From Neospora caninum Liverpool (lineage: Eukaryota > Apicomplexa > Conoidasida > Eucoccidiorida > Sarcocystidae), in the NCBI RefSeq assembly GCF_000208865.1, contig NC_018398.1:4922710-4986709 (forward strand): a stretch of DNA of 64,000 bases, written 5' to 3'. Positions within the stretch are counted from its first letter, which is position 1. Every line of letters starts with the position of its first letter. Below the pieces are notes generated by a model that saw only the letters and a list, made by a program, of their open reading frames with translations, ran no database searches and was not told the DNA's origin. The position numbers and the translations under genes are program-made. Positions 12,889 through 25,162 of the stretch are shown here, piece after piece.

Positions 12889-14522
12889 TTATGTGTCTTT
12901 ACGGTGTGAGGCATTCGTCTTTCGGAGACAGAACAAACGACGCAGCCGCGGCGTCCGAGGCGTGGTTGCCCCGATACCCGAAAAGGAAAAAGACACCACC
13001 TTGGAACGCCCTGAAGTAAGTTTCGCGTGTGTAGCTCCCCCTGTTTCCGCGTACACCGGTGCACGCCTTGCCGCTTTTCTTCTTACCAATAGGCAGGAAC
13101 CAGAGAAGAGGATTATAGCCGAAAGTGTCATTGAAATTGATCCACGCGCCGCGGGTCCACATCGACTGCAAGGACACAGATACACGAGCGAACCAGCAGC
13201 ATGCACGGGTCTCTTCTTTCGCACACTCCACAGTCACCGCCTGTACACACTCCGTGCGTTTCGTGTTTCTTCACAGGCGCGCAGAAAGAATGTAATTAAA
13301 ATAACCCTCACGAAAGACCCCTCAACCTAGTCCTACTTTGCCTGCTCGACTTACCTGTTGCTCCGCTGCATATGCGGGGTAATGTCTGAACTGCTTTTCG
13401 CAGAACTCAATTGTCGTCATCCCCTTCACCACGAGGTAAAGGTGAAAGCCCAGAAAGCCCGTCACCACAATGCCGAGAAAAATGTCCAGCGTCTCTCCGA
13501 ACAGAAGCCAGAACAAGACGGCAAAAGTTTCCTACCGATACATAGCAAACAGACAGGTCCACATCTCACGCAGAAGGCTTTCCTCTCACGTCCCTCTACC
13601 GGCCCCCCAGCGACAAGGATCCTCTTTTCTCACTCTTTTTCCCTAGAGCGGCTTTGCTCCACACCATGCCACACAGAAAAGTAGATATATATAGATGTCC
13701 CTATCCAAAGGGACACATGCATAGAAGTGTGGAAAAGACAGCCAACCCACCCGCGTGGTTCCCGCCAAATGCATCACTTCGAGTCTGGGGGTGTATGGAC
13801 TACACGATAGGTGGGTACATCCCTAGGCTGACGTCGAGTCCCAGACCACCCGGTGGAGTGTTCTAGTGTCCATACGTCAAAGCAATCTCTGTAACGATGC
13901 AATGCGTTTGCCATAACCGAGGTCAGGCTGCATTTCGTTCAAAAGGGATCCTGTCGCCGAGTGTGGAACCTTACCGAGGGAGAATTCACAGCTCTAGCAA
14001 CAGATTCGAACATAGTCGCGGCGACGTAGACGGACAGGACGGACGAGTAGATAACAGCGAGCATGAAGTACTTGTGGTTCCCCCACCCGACGCAGTTGTC
14101 AATCCACGGGCAGTGGTGGTCCATCTTCAAAACACACGTTCTGCACACGCGGCAGTGATGCGTGCGGTCGGGTTTATAGTGCATGCACCATTTGCATTCT
14201 CGGCGCTCGCCAGTCCGCTTCACCTCCTAGGAATGTTCGCGCATGCAGCAGGGACAGGCAGCCCAGACCAGATGGAGAGTGGCACGGAGACAAAGCGAAG
14301 ACAGACCGCAGATGGAGAAGACAAACAAGCAAAAGAGGCAGTCGTGGACGTTAGTCCGAATGCGCCTAAACAGCGCTTGCGCCTCTTCCCAGCCAAGGTC
14401 CATCCCATCTCGACAGAAAAGACCTCGCCTCCTGCCGAGAAAAAAACTCCTCAAACCTGAAAAACCACGCAACTCCTTCATGGGAACAAACACATGTACT
14501 CAACCGCACGCTCACATCGGAC

Positions 14523-14553
<31 letters not shown>

Positions 14554-15196
14554 TTGTCTAGATGCGTATAGAAAGTGTTGGACTTGCGTGGGCATCGATG
14601 CACATGTGGGCATGGGTGAAGAACGTCGTGAGGCGTCGGCGTGTTAACACTAAAGTGCGCGCAAGTGGAAACAAGAGTCGTGACGACTTGCGGGAGGGAG
14701 AGACTTGGCTTACCGCGGGTTGGTGCAGGAGAAGGCGTTCCTCTTCCTCTGCGGAGAGGTCCGGTACGCCTCCTGGCGAAACGAAGACGGCGAGGCTGAA
14801 GGAAGTCATCTGCAGAGTCAGCAGAATGAGGAGAGCAAAGAGCTCGCCAAGGCCGCGCGAGAAGGCCCCGCTGTCTCGGACACAGTCTAGGTCGCCATCC
14901 ACGCAAGGCGCGAAGCCGAGCAACGGCAGAATGTGGAGAGCGACGTAGATCAGGACGACACAACTGACCAAACAGAGAACAAAGAGGACCGGCAGCGTGC
15001 GGAGAAATTTGCCTCGCGTTGTGTTGCTTGGCGCAGCGTAACGGACGGCCGTGTGACAATGCAGTTTGGTGCCGCGGTCGGACGGACTGCGGGGGCTGTC
15101 TCCGAGGCCAGGAGACTCCGAGACGCGTAGGGCGGGCACGGCGGAGCCTTCCCCGGGCCGGATGAGGGCCGCTTCCAGAGGGGGAGCGTTCGCCAT
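12889..15196 (-). CDS. DHHC-type palmitoyltransferase (protein S-acyltransferase)
   Basis: The five-exon model on the minus strand is 15196-14714, 14226-13975, 13531-13355, 13165-13087 and 13010-12889. All borders are GT/AG and phases agree (0,0,0,1), giving 370 residues. The start ATG at 15196 has a strong CACCATGG context. Predicted membrane helices lie near residues 68-92, 116-138, 214-234 and 248-280. Between helices 2 and 3 is the cysteine-rich domain ([17 protein letters not shown] at 197-200, then PWIDNCVG). A TTxE motif follows helix 4 at 284-287, and an NxxxxxG PaCCT-like motif sits at 314-320. These are the defining features of zDHHC enzymes, which acylate cysteines of membrane-associated proteins at Golgi, plasma membrane or secretory organelles. 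Intron 1 carries a (TA)n run. The short last exon is the least certain part. Confidence 0.9.
14529..14554. repeat. (TA)n microsatellite in DHHC intron 1
   Basis: An uninterrupted alternating TA run of about 26 bp inside the first intron of the palmitoyltransferase gene. Confidence 0.9.
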
Positions 15197-18100
15197 GGTG
15201 AAAGGAGAGAAAAGAAGGAGGAGAGAGAGAGAAAAGAGAGAGAGGAACGAGGCGACAGGAGCGGAGCGGAAGGCCAGGGAAGGGAGAAAGAAGATCGGGG
15301 AGAAGAGCAAGAGAAAGCTATTGTGTCTGTTTAGAACGCGCGGAGGACACAGTAACGAAGAGGGAAGGCGGGATACCGAAGGCACGAGAGGAAGCGAAGC
15401 GGAGGAATGTAAGAAGACTGGAAGGTGGCGGCGAGAAGACCTCGCTCAGCTCCCGAAGTGAACATTCAGGCAGCGGCGAGAAACGGCGGGGCGGAGAGAC
15501 GCGCGGGCTCTTTCGGAACTCAAAAGAACCGCCGAAAAGGCCAGAGAGAGGGTTTCGAAACCTCTCACGAGGCGAGGGACAAGCTGCGTGCCTCTCTCTG
15601 CCGGGCGTTTCCCATGAGCGAGGGGCGACGTCGAGCGCGAGGCATCGAAGAAAATGAGACACACGAAGAAGTGGGAAGGCAGAGAGGGAGAAGCGAGCCC
15701 TGTGTGGCGGGGATCCAGTCAAGGAAAAAAGACGCGGACGCAGAAGAAGCGGCTTCACGCAGAGAACCAGGAAAAAAGGTGGTTCTGCAGGCATCCGAAG
15801 CGCTGCAACAGGTGAACGGCGAGCCCTCAGGAGAAAAGGAGAGCTGGAGAGGCGCAGTATCACCGCGCCAAAAAAAGTAGCCGGCGAAATGCTCCACAAG
15901 GGAGCGAAACAAAGGACAAACAGCGGAGATTCCGAGACGCTTCAGGAAGTGAAGATGGAAAGAACAAAGGAAGATGGTCGGGGGCGGAAGAGAACTACGG
16001 CTCACCTAGCCACCTGACTGTCGCCCCGCGCATCCCTTGGCGGATCACACGGTGTATATCTACAACGCAGGCAAATATCCACATGTGGTGAGAGAAAAGC
16101 TAGAGCAGTCTTTAAACGCGACGACCAGTAAAAACGCGCAGTCTTGGCCGATGTGGCCTGCATGCGGATGTGCAGCGAGGACGCTCACCGATAAAGCTCC
16201 CGAAGAGAGGGAGGGGAGGCCGCAATTGCTGGGAAGACGCCAGCTGAACGAGAGAAACGGCGGCGAGCGTCTCTCTGCGTGCTCTAATGGCTAGAGCAAG
16301 AAAACCAAGTCACACACAAGATCGAAGATCCCGTGCTTGGCCAAAGCACCGCCTGCATAGCTTCCAAGTGAACGATATCGGATTTTCTCTCTAGACACTG
16401 TGGAGACGAGAGAGAGACCGCCCGTACGCTTCGTCCCTTTCGATTCACTCGAGTGCGGAAGAGTGGAGAGAGACGGGCGACGCGACTCCACACGACGCCC
16501 TGAACGTTGCCCCGGGTTGGCGCATGGCCTCAGCGGCTTTCCGCGACTTGGACTGTTGGGACCGGAAGTATTTTACGAGTTCCTAGAGGTGTTTTACCTC
16601 TTGCGTCCAACAGACCGGGCACGCCTTCACCCGTTTCCCCGCTCTTTTGCCAAGATCGCAGCCTCCACAGACCGGCGGCCACCAGCCAACTCTGCACGGC
16701 TGGATATTGCACTGACACTCTCTGGTAATCGGAATCCAGTCCACTCTAGCGTCTTTTTCCATAGGTCTCAGGCGTAGCGGTCGGTTCATCCTTCTTGTGT
16801 GGCTTCGGTCCCCCTGCGTACTTACGAGCGGTAACGCCGGCCTACGCCACAGAGGCCGTCGCGTTGCAGATCGCCTTTATGTGCCTTGTGCTTGAAAATC
16901 GTCCGAGTATGCACGCTACACGCCATACATACGTGTGAAGAGAGGTGTAGGGACCAGCTTCACGTTTCACAGCATCGCATGGCTTTCAGTATGCAGATTT
17001 TCGCGGTTGGCGTGGCAGTCTGGGAGGAGAAACCAAGGGCGAGACGGGAGCAGCTGGCCGGCTGTCGCGATCCACGGTGTAGAAGACGAAGCAAGAAGCA
17101 AATGTCAACGCTGCTGTTTACGGCTTGTTCCAGGCGGAAAACGCCGTTGTAACCTGTCGTTACACATGACGAAACCGCTCTTCATGTTTGCTTGGAAGCC
17201 GCAGTCATTAACACTGGTAGCTTAGTGATAAGTATAGCACCAGTCCGGTAGTGATATATAAAGTAGTGGCTAGACTACAATTTAAGTTGTAAGTCGCTTG
17301 TGGAATAGCGCTAAAAATGCTGGAGCGTTTGACGCTGGAGAGAGCATATGCAGACAGCACATACACATACTTAACGCGAAGACCTGTATAGGGGACACAC
17401 GACGGGAGGCGGATGTGGTCAGCAACACTGGCTATACGCCCAAATGCTGGGGATAGGCAAAGATAGATACGCACCTCCCTGAAGGGTGTTTAGCTCATAT
17501 ATGCATATACACGCATCCCAGCGGGCCGCGCTCTTCAATGTCATGAAACTGTCAAGAACGTTCTTTGATGTTTTTGATTTGCTTGAGTTCAACTGACGAT
17601 AAGGTCGCTGTGATATATATGTATAAATGCAGCGAGAGAAATGGTGGAGCCATGCGTTGTTTTTTTTAGTGCGAGCGGCGCTTACTTATTTTCACGCCGC
17701 CCTTTTGCATGCTTCTTCATGCAAAAAGTTACGGGTGTCATGGTCTGTGTGTCCTGGTTATCCGCCAGCGGCTTTCGTGCTGAGGTGAGAGTCTGTCTAA
17801 CTGTTTAATACCACACGCTCTAGCATTTAGAGTCTCTTTGGGGCTCTGTTGATCCCTGTGGGTTCCGTCGATTTTCGACGATGTCCGGTTTGCAGAGACT
17901 CCTGTGACCCTCCGTGTGAGTTCACATTATTAACGAGCTCATCAACGATACACCGCCACGAGCATCTGCAGAGGGATGAGGGGATTTGTTCCGTGTTCGG
18001 TTTTCACCACCACCGTTGTCTCCGACGAGCGAACCAGAAGACACCTGTAACAAAACTATACGGCCACACCGTAGCTGCATCACGGCAAACAGACTGACCA

Positions 18101-18308
18101 CGGACAATCAACCCTGCTATGCTAATGTACATGTGTTCTATAGATCCATACGGCAATCTTTTCATGCGTGTTCTCTGCACACTTTCTGGACACGCGGCAG
18201 ACGTTCAAACCTGACAAATACTTCCCGGAATCTTGTTCTTGTTACAAACAGGGCAAGAGCGAATCTCCCACCTCACCCGTTCAAGGGTTTTCCTTCGCCA
18301 AGCAAGCA
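15197..18308. other. Intergenic between adenosine kinase 3' end and DHHC 5' end
   Basis: Just upstream of the DHHC start (about 15200-15900) the minus strand is strongly pyrimidine-rich, as in coccidian promoters and 5' UTRs. The remaining 2.3 kb (16000-18300) is AT-richer, broken by stops in every frame, and shows no recognisable gene. It includes the adenosine kinase 3' flank. Confidence 0.4.
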
Positions 18309-18632
18309 CTACCATGAAAACGCACTGAAATCGACCGCAAATCCCTCATGCATAATGACATTCCTGGCGCACGCGTTGCCGCACACGATGCTATCGCGCA
18401 CAGATCTCCCCTGCGCAAACGCGTACAGGAAACCACCAATGAATGCGTCGCCGGCGCCGTTGGTGTCGACAATCTTCTCGTCAGGAACCTTGGGCACCTC
18501 CACTTCATGGATGACTACAGTCCCGTCGGCTCTGCAAAAACAAACACACATGCAACCCTGGACATCAAACACGTATGCTTCCACCTGTGATTAGACAGAG
18601 GCACACATATATGCTTCGTACTATGAAATCGT

Positions 18633-18667
<35 letters not shown>

Positions 18668-21227
18668 GGATACCTATAGATATCCATGGCTGTGGAACAC
18701 GTGTAACGCCAGCGTACATAGACACACGCATATTTGCACCCGTATACGTGTGCATACAAACCGGTAGACGTCTGGGTAGAAGGCTTCCTGGTGAGTCGAT
18801 CGCAGGAACAGGCCTGGTGTGCGCATGCAATCCACCGTCGAGGCCCCCAGTTTTCCCTCCAGGGCTGTCCATCGAATATGACATTCCATTACTCCAGCAC
18901 ACCACGACACTGGACTGAAGACAGCGTTGTGGGCTGCGATCTCTGAGTCCCTACAGCCTTCGTGAACTGTTTCGGTTTGAATGTTCCCCCCGATCTCCCG
19001 CAAGTGTGTCTGAGAGGTGCGAGCGGCAGCGTCACCAGGAACGAGCAAAATTGAGAGCCTCGCGGCACACACTCAGCGCGATGCAGAAAAATCACGCGCT
19101 AGCCTGTTTTCGTTGGCTCTGTCTCCACGTACGCGCTCTCAGCAGCAATGACCGAGGATTCGCCCCGAGTCATGACGGCAAGTTTCGTCACGCCTGCATT
19201 CTGCCCCGCCGTGAGCAATCCCAAGGCTCCTGTGCACACAGATACCGCGTGATCTCTGTCTTGAGTGGACATCTGCTTCTTGTCCTCGGCCACGACGTCG
19301 TGAACTCTGGCCAGGTGAGCGAATTCCTCGTCGTTCCCGACAAGAATGTTCGTCAAGGGAAACAACGTTTTCAAGGCGTCCTTGTACACTTCAATGCAAA
19401 ACAGAGCCGACAGGTTCAGAGTGAAGACGCTCCCCGGTTTCGTGGCAGCGTAGCGGGCGACGGCGAGGGCGTTCTGCAGACGCAGAGACACCAGACAAAC
19501 AGGCGCAAATTGGCCACAGAACAAGCGGCATAACAGACGCCGTGCGCCAGTTTCCTGAGACTTGTTAGACACACGAAAGATCCACAAGAGCCCTAGGAGT
19601 TGAAAATCGGAACAATGGCGCAGCTTTTGACACAAAGAGCTAAGAGCACTGAGTGCCCACAGCGCCTGGGGATTCACACACGGTGCGACGGCCAACATCC
19701 ACAAAAACAAAACAAAACACGTTTGATACATATACTCTCTTGCACAGCGACCCTTATAGATCTCCATATATATATATATATATCTAGCAATATCTCTATT
19801 CAAATGTATGCATACAAGTAGGCAACTATATATATATATATATATACGTAGGGGCGCATGCTGTTCTGTGTGCGACAAGATAAAAGTGGAGTCAGACCCA
19901 TTTCAGTTTCTTACATCGGGGGACGCGGAGATCGTGTAGGCAGTCGCGTAGAAGAACCGTGTGTCGCGCACGACAGTCTCCCAGTCCGCGGGGAGTCGGA
20001 AAGCGAGACACGCGCCGAGGTCAGTGCAAAGTGTTCGCTCTTTTTGGTTGATCAGCACTGCGCAGACCGCGGTCGGCTCTCCAGGCGCCACCATGAACCG
20101 AGTGGCGAGCCCTGAAGAAGGAGAAGGCACCGCGGGAACGACACACGAGGGAAGGCGCTTTTGACTTGTGCGTCGGCAACCCCTCGCAGTTCTTGAGCAG
20201 ACGCCCCAGGTTGCAGCGCAGTGTCGATCCCAGACGCCGCGTCTGCCGAGCCCAAAAGAAAGAACTCAGCAGGGACTACAGAAGGGCGAGACAGAGTCAG
20301 ACAAACGACACGGATACAATGCTCTGTGCGCGCCGCAAACTCCGCACTCTCCCCTGTCACTTCACCTATCAGGCGACACACACAACCTAGACCCCAGCTA
20401 TTCGGCAACACATGCACATCCGAGCAATATATATATCTATATATCTATATATATATGTATATATATATATATATATAAAGGTTCAGCGGGTACAGCAAGG
20501 AGATTTGAATGAGGTGGAAGGCTCGTTTCGCCTTTATGACGGGCGTGGGTCCGTGACAAGCACACGTTCGAGAGCGGAAGCATGGATTTTTCTTGTTGCC
20601 TGCCTGCTGCACAGGGACGACACGTCTGCACTTTTTTCTTCCGTCTCCATTTTCTGCTTACCTTCCTTGTCGCAGAGATCCTTGAGCTGCGTCCCACGGT
20701 CGTCGTCTCCAATTGCTCCCATGTACGCGACGCTGCCAGGCTGGAGAGCGGAGCGTACACACGCAGACAAAGGCGTCAAGTTGCCTTTCCGTACAAAGCG
20801 ATGGAATACTACACGTCGATACACACACTTGTCAGCGTCTCAACGCCTGTAATAGGCAAATGCATGTGTGTATGGACGTTTGTACATTTGGACTGGGAAT
20901 GGGGAAAATCTCTGCAGATGTTTTCGGAGCACGGGACACGTCTTTTGAACCCCGCGTTGAAGCGTTTCAGTTTACCATTTTGAAGAGTTGCTGGGCAACA
21001 CGCGAGGTGTTGAGTGCACTACCGCCCGTCATGCGAGTCGGATTGAACTTTTCGACTTCCACGTAGACGCGTCGTTGTTCGGGAGAGGCGAGGACGGCTT
21101 CTCCCCTCTTGAGTGAAAACTCCTCGAGGAAACTCGCCGGCACCTCGGCGACGAGGTCCAGGATCGGGTTCCCGATCGCAAACAACTTCACTTGACCCGC
21201 ATTGGGAGCGGAGGCGTCACCCGTCAT
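18309..21227 (-). CDS. AK: Adenosine kinase (PfkB/ribokinase family)
   Basis: The five-exon model on the minus strand is 21227-20976, 20740-20662, 20111-19915, 19473-19133 and 18531-18309. Phases 0,1,0,2 agree at every join, giving 363 residues, the length I know for T. gondii adenosine kinase. The enzyme phosphorylates adenosine to AMP with ATP, a main purine-salvage step because apicomplexans cannot make purines de novo. Visible motifs are GNPILDLVAEV at residues 19-29, the Gly-Gly hinge at 68-69, YMGAIGDD near 90-97, Arg136 within NQKERT, and the signature DTNGAGDAF with the catalytic Asp at 318. The numbering matches the T. gondii residues reported to close over substrate. Each of the last three introns contains a (TA)n tract. 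An intact enzyme is expected, probably cytosolic since no targeting peptide is seen. Confidence 0.97.
18635..18664. repeat. (TA)n microsatellite in adenosine kinase intron 4
   Basis: About 30 bp of alternating TA between exons 4 and 5 of the adenosine kinase gene. Confidence 0.9.
20427..20477. repeat. TA-rich microsatellite in adenosine kinase intron 2
   Basis: About 50 bp of TA repeats broken by TATATC and TATATG variants, between exons 2 and 3. Intron 3 also has TA runs near 19766-19790 and 19828-19847. Confidence 0.9.
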
Positions 21228-23265
21228 TTTGTCTGTGAGGACGCGAGGAAAGGAAACCGAGGGAAAAGAACAAAGTTAACACTGGCAGCGGACCCTTTCC
21301 CACCTCTGGACAGAAGCCGTGGCTTCTCTCGAGCTGTTGTGGGGAACGTCTCTTGAAAGAAGGGACACACGCGCGTGCTGTCTCGCCGTCCAAGGTTCAG
21401 AGATCTCTGGATCCTTCAGGCTCGGGCGAAGACGCCTCTCCTTGAGAGTAGCCGATTGTGCACGAAAAAAGCTTTTTTTCCCGGACGCAGCAGGCATCAG
21501 ATTCGCCGCCGCGTGAACGCTTTCACTTTGACCCGCCCGAAGAAAACAGCGGTTCTCCGAATCGCGGAGCCTGCCTTGGAACCGTTCGACCGACGCGCGT
21601 GAGCAAAATAACAAATTTGAGGCCTGCGTCTCCGCGGAAAAGAGCGAACATCGAAGAAGCTAAATATGCGGCCAGCCTTTTGGCTCTGGCGGAGAACCCG
21701 GCTCCAGTGTCCCTACTCGCGAGGCGCTTCCGTTTGTCTCTCTCTCCACCAGGCCGGAGCATCCGATGCAGGGAGGCTGTGGACGCCGACAACCCCCGTC
21801 TCTGCCGGCACCCGTCGATGACCCTCGTGCAAAACGCAGGCAAAGAATGGGGAATGAGGGTGAACGGCGGCGCGGGAAAACGACGCGAAACGTGAAATTT
21901 CGAGCCGTCTTCAAGAGCACATTGATCGATCTGGGGATGTCGCCGTCTGAAAATCGATCTGGGGCAGGGTGACATCGCGGACGGAGACGGCGTTCCGTCC
22001 ACCTCGACGCACACAGTCCATCGAGCGGGCAGCAAAACTCGAATGCAACCATGTGGGGAAGCTGACGAGTTCTGAGACCGAAAACCGAAGGCCAGGAAAG
22101 GAAGTAGAAACACGGCAGCGACGGAGAAAAGCGAGACCGACAACACCGAGGTTTCCTGTAGACAGACAGGGAAACAGCATGACTGGAGTTAACGGGAAAA
22201 GCCGCCGCGCGCCGTCTCGACGCGATGCGGAGTGCACATACACCCCAGCAGAACGCGTTTCCACAGCCAGAAAAATCTGGATGCTTTTCCAAGGGAGAAT
22301 GCTCTCCCGTATCGTCTACGGAATCCAAGTCGACGTCTCCCGTACACATTTTCCTGACATACATAGTTATAAAGAGAGGTATATCAGCATCGATGTATAT
22401 ATATATATATATATATATAAACGTAGGCATGTGTGGGTGTGGTGTACGAGTTAGAAAAGAAATGTGCGAGGTTTTTTGGTGGTCGGAAAGAGAGTGAGCC
22501 GACCGTGGCCGTTCTTCGCGGCAAGTACACCGGCAGGACAAGGGCTCCTTCGGGCAAGCATCGAGGCTGCTAGATAGGTGTCGCGGCCTCGGCGTCACGT
22601 CGATTGCGGCCACGCGGGTGTGGAATGTGAACGGGGGACTAAAATCGACTTCGGTCCTGTGTGTATGCTTCTGATTGCCCGGATGTCCTCCGTACCTCGT
22701 TCCAGGCCACCTTAAAGTGAAAGACTGCGCCGCCCCTCACCGTCATGCGCACTCAGCCGCTGGATGTGTACACGTCTTACCAGTCGTTTACGTGGCTAGA
22801 CCTGCAGTAAGATACTTTAGGTGTTTCCTACAGTTCTCCTGGGGCCTCCTGAAGCCACTCTTCACACACGAGTTTCAGGAGTTGGTCGAGTGTGAGTCTG
22901 TGCCTCAGTGTCTGGGGAACGATAAAAGAAGAAGCCGAGGAACCTCCTGTCTACGTGCGCGCTCTGATTTCCAACAAAATACACGAAGCTGCGGCAAAGG
23001 GAAGGAGCTCTCATGAGCCTTTGCAAGGGTGTCTGGTTTGCAAAAATCCTTTGACTTCGTATCCGACGGCACCAGATCGTGACTTCCGTCGTTCACCGGA
23101 GTCTTGACAAAAACGTGTATGCTGGAAGAAGGTAACCTCCACACGAATCGCTCTTCTTTGCAAATGTTGGAGCAATACGACACAAACCCTCGGAAGCCTG
23201 GTCGTTCGCAGCTCTCTCTCTCTGTCACAGCGTCCAAAGTCTGCTTCCACAGAGGCACAGTGCGT
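21228..23265. other. Intergenic between exonuclease 3' end and adenosine kinase promoter
   Basis: About 2 kb. It holds the upstream flank of adenosine kinase, directly right of 21227, and the 3' flank of the exonuclease. A (TA)n run lies at 22396-22420. A 317-codon minus frame at 21660-22613 reads through that run and has no domain, so I treat it as chance. Confidence 0.4.
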
Positions 23266-24919
23266 TTACACGGATTGTTTTCGTCCAAGCTCAGAAAGCA
23301 GAGACAGCATCTGAGCCGCCGCGTCATTTTGGGCCTCGCGAAGCGTTGTGTGAGCCTCCGAACTCTTCGCGACAAATACACCGGACACCCCCGTGTTAAC
23401 GGAAAAGACGCTTCTGAACCCCGTTCTGCAACTTTCCAGTCGCGTGCATTCGAGTCGCCATCCGCGTTCAACACATGTCTCTTTCAAAAGAAGCCATGCG
23501 TGGCCGGCGTGCGGACCGTGCGAAATCTGTTTTCCCATGCCGCGCTCTTCTCCGTCTCGGCCCTTTTCCACGATGCAGCTGTTTTCGCGGTCGTGGCTGT
23601 TTGCTACAGAAACATCGCTGGGCTGTTGCGACACCGTTTCCCCGCTGCGTCTCTTCTGCGGGGGCGAAGGCTCCGAAAGAGGAGAGTTCACCGGCCTCTC
23701 TTTTTCTAGCTCTGCGCCCTGCCTCGACATCGTCGCTACAAACACCTCTCTGTCGCTGACGGGACCGCGCAGTTTACTGCGGACGATAATACTTTTCTTT
23801 TCTGATCCACATCCACGACTTTCCCGTTGTCCACCTAGCTCCAGTGTATCTGTGCGTCCAGAATGAAGTGTGGAGTCGTGTTCAAATGTCTCTGGGTCTT
23901 CTTGGGAATTTCCCCTTGATCCCCCTTCCCGGCTGCTTTCGCCTTGCGGTTCCCCTTGCACATCTCGGCGTTCTTTCAAAGAACGGATGCTTCCTCGCAC
24001 TGTCACCTGCTCTGTTTTGTCTCCGTCTCCGGAGTCATTCGCATCTTTGCAGTTCACGCGAGAGCCCAAGTCCCCGGTGTCAACGGGGTTGTCGCGTTCC
24101 GCGTGGAACCCGTGGGCCGTTGGGTTTTCTTCAGCACCCGCCTTACGCTTGATTCCCGCGTCCTCTGTCGCCACTTGGGCGTTCTGAAACGGGGCAAACG
24201 AGCCTGACGCGGCTTTGTCCCCCTGCTCTTCGCCTTCATTTCGCGTGGCTCTCGCCTGGAGCGTGGCCTGTGCCTCCACGAGTCTCATGACGTCCTTCTG
24301 GTTGATGCGGTCGCGCATGCCAAAGAGCACTTGACGCGAGACGTACGCGTCCGTTGCGGCGTACATACACTGTTCAGGCGAGAGCGCGTCTCGGCTCCAC
24401 GTGCTCAGTTGCAGGCTCTTGTCCAGATAGCTCCTCAAGAACACCCCACACAGCGCCTGGAGCGAGCGACTGTTCGTCGCACACCCGAGCGCAATCGCCG
24501 CCGCGTGCAGACAGAGGAAATTCTTCGCCGCAACTCCAAACTCGCGCTGCAGAGCCTCCACTTCGCCTGTCGCGCCCTGAGTCGCTTTCTGGACATCCGG
24601 CCGCACCAAAAGCGACACGAGACCCGGAGGCAACCCCCCGAGCGCACCGAGCTGCCAGACGCATGCGACCGACGAACTGGCGAGCTGAATCAGGGCGAGA
24701 GGAGGACGCGGCGAGAACGACGCAAAGAGAGAAAGAGACGGCAAAGCGCACCCGGAAGATACCGTCAGCGGATCGTGCTCGGAGTCGTAGCCAAGAACAA
24801 TCTCCGAAGTCGCCGAGGAAGAAGAGGCAGTCCTGAGGAGGGCCCGACAAGCGGCGGCGTCTTCGGCGAGTGTCCGTACAAAGGAAGATTCTCCCGGGAA
24901 ACCGAATTTTTGGCAAGTT
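23266..24919 (-). CDS. 3'-5' exonuclease (DEDDy/WRN-RNase D type) with C-terminal dsRNA-binding-like domain
   Basis: One long coding exon, about 550 residues, ends at TAA 23268-23266. The N-terminal part is a DEDD exonuclease. Motif I is GYDSE, with Asp at 24786-24784 and Glu at 24780-24778, followed by a LIQLAS strand. The motif II region reads QGATGEVEAL, with Glu where the family usually has Asp. A CLHAAAIALG segment and an LQALCGVFL helix lead to motif III, MYAATDAYVSRQVL, which has the DEDDy Tyr and Asp. A hydrophilic linker of about 270 residues follows. The last 80 residues (HAWLLLKETCVERGW through DAAAQMLSLL) match the helix-strand-strand-helix layout of a double-stranded RNA-binding domain. 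No in-frame ATG precedes motif I, so a 5' exon is needed; the acceptor is probably at about 24920, but the junction is unresolved. Confidence 0.8.
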
Positions 24920-25108
24920 CTTCAGCTCCAGGGGACAGATGGAGAACCCGCCTCTGTCGCTACCTCCCGCGCTCCGGTGTGACCAGCCGCTCTCTCGGGT
25001 TCGGTCTCTTCTGCTCGGATTCCCCAAGTCGCTCGAGAACCCGCGTCTAGCGCGCGAGAGGAAGGCGCGAGAGAGAAGCTGGCATCTGCTTTTGCTCTCC
25101 AAACTCAC

Positions 25109-25162
25109 CGTTGGGGCGTCCGAACACACCATGCTCTCCGGGGAGGGGTGCGGTCTATCCAT
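25109..25162 (-). CDS. Candidate first exon of the exonuclease gene
   Basis: An ATG at 25162-25160 (frame also open further upstream) leads through 18 codons to a consensus donor, gtgagt, starting at 25108. It is the best start-plus-donor upstream of the exonuclease exon. However, the donor is phase 0 and the simplest acceptors before the exonuclease domain need phase 1 or 2, so the join or an extra small exon remains open. Confidence 0.35.

Noticed and set aside
15197..15385. N-terminal extension of the DHHC ORF with a hydrophobic stretch
   Set aside because: The extension comes from the pyrimidine-rich 5' UTR; ATG 15196 has a strong context and gives the usual DHHC topology.
21660..22613. 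317-codon minus-strand frame
   Set aside because: Reads through a (TA)n microsatellite as an Ile-Tyr repeat; no domain.
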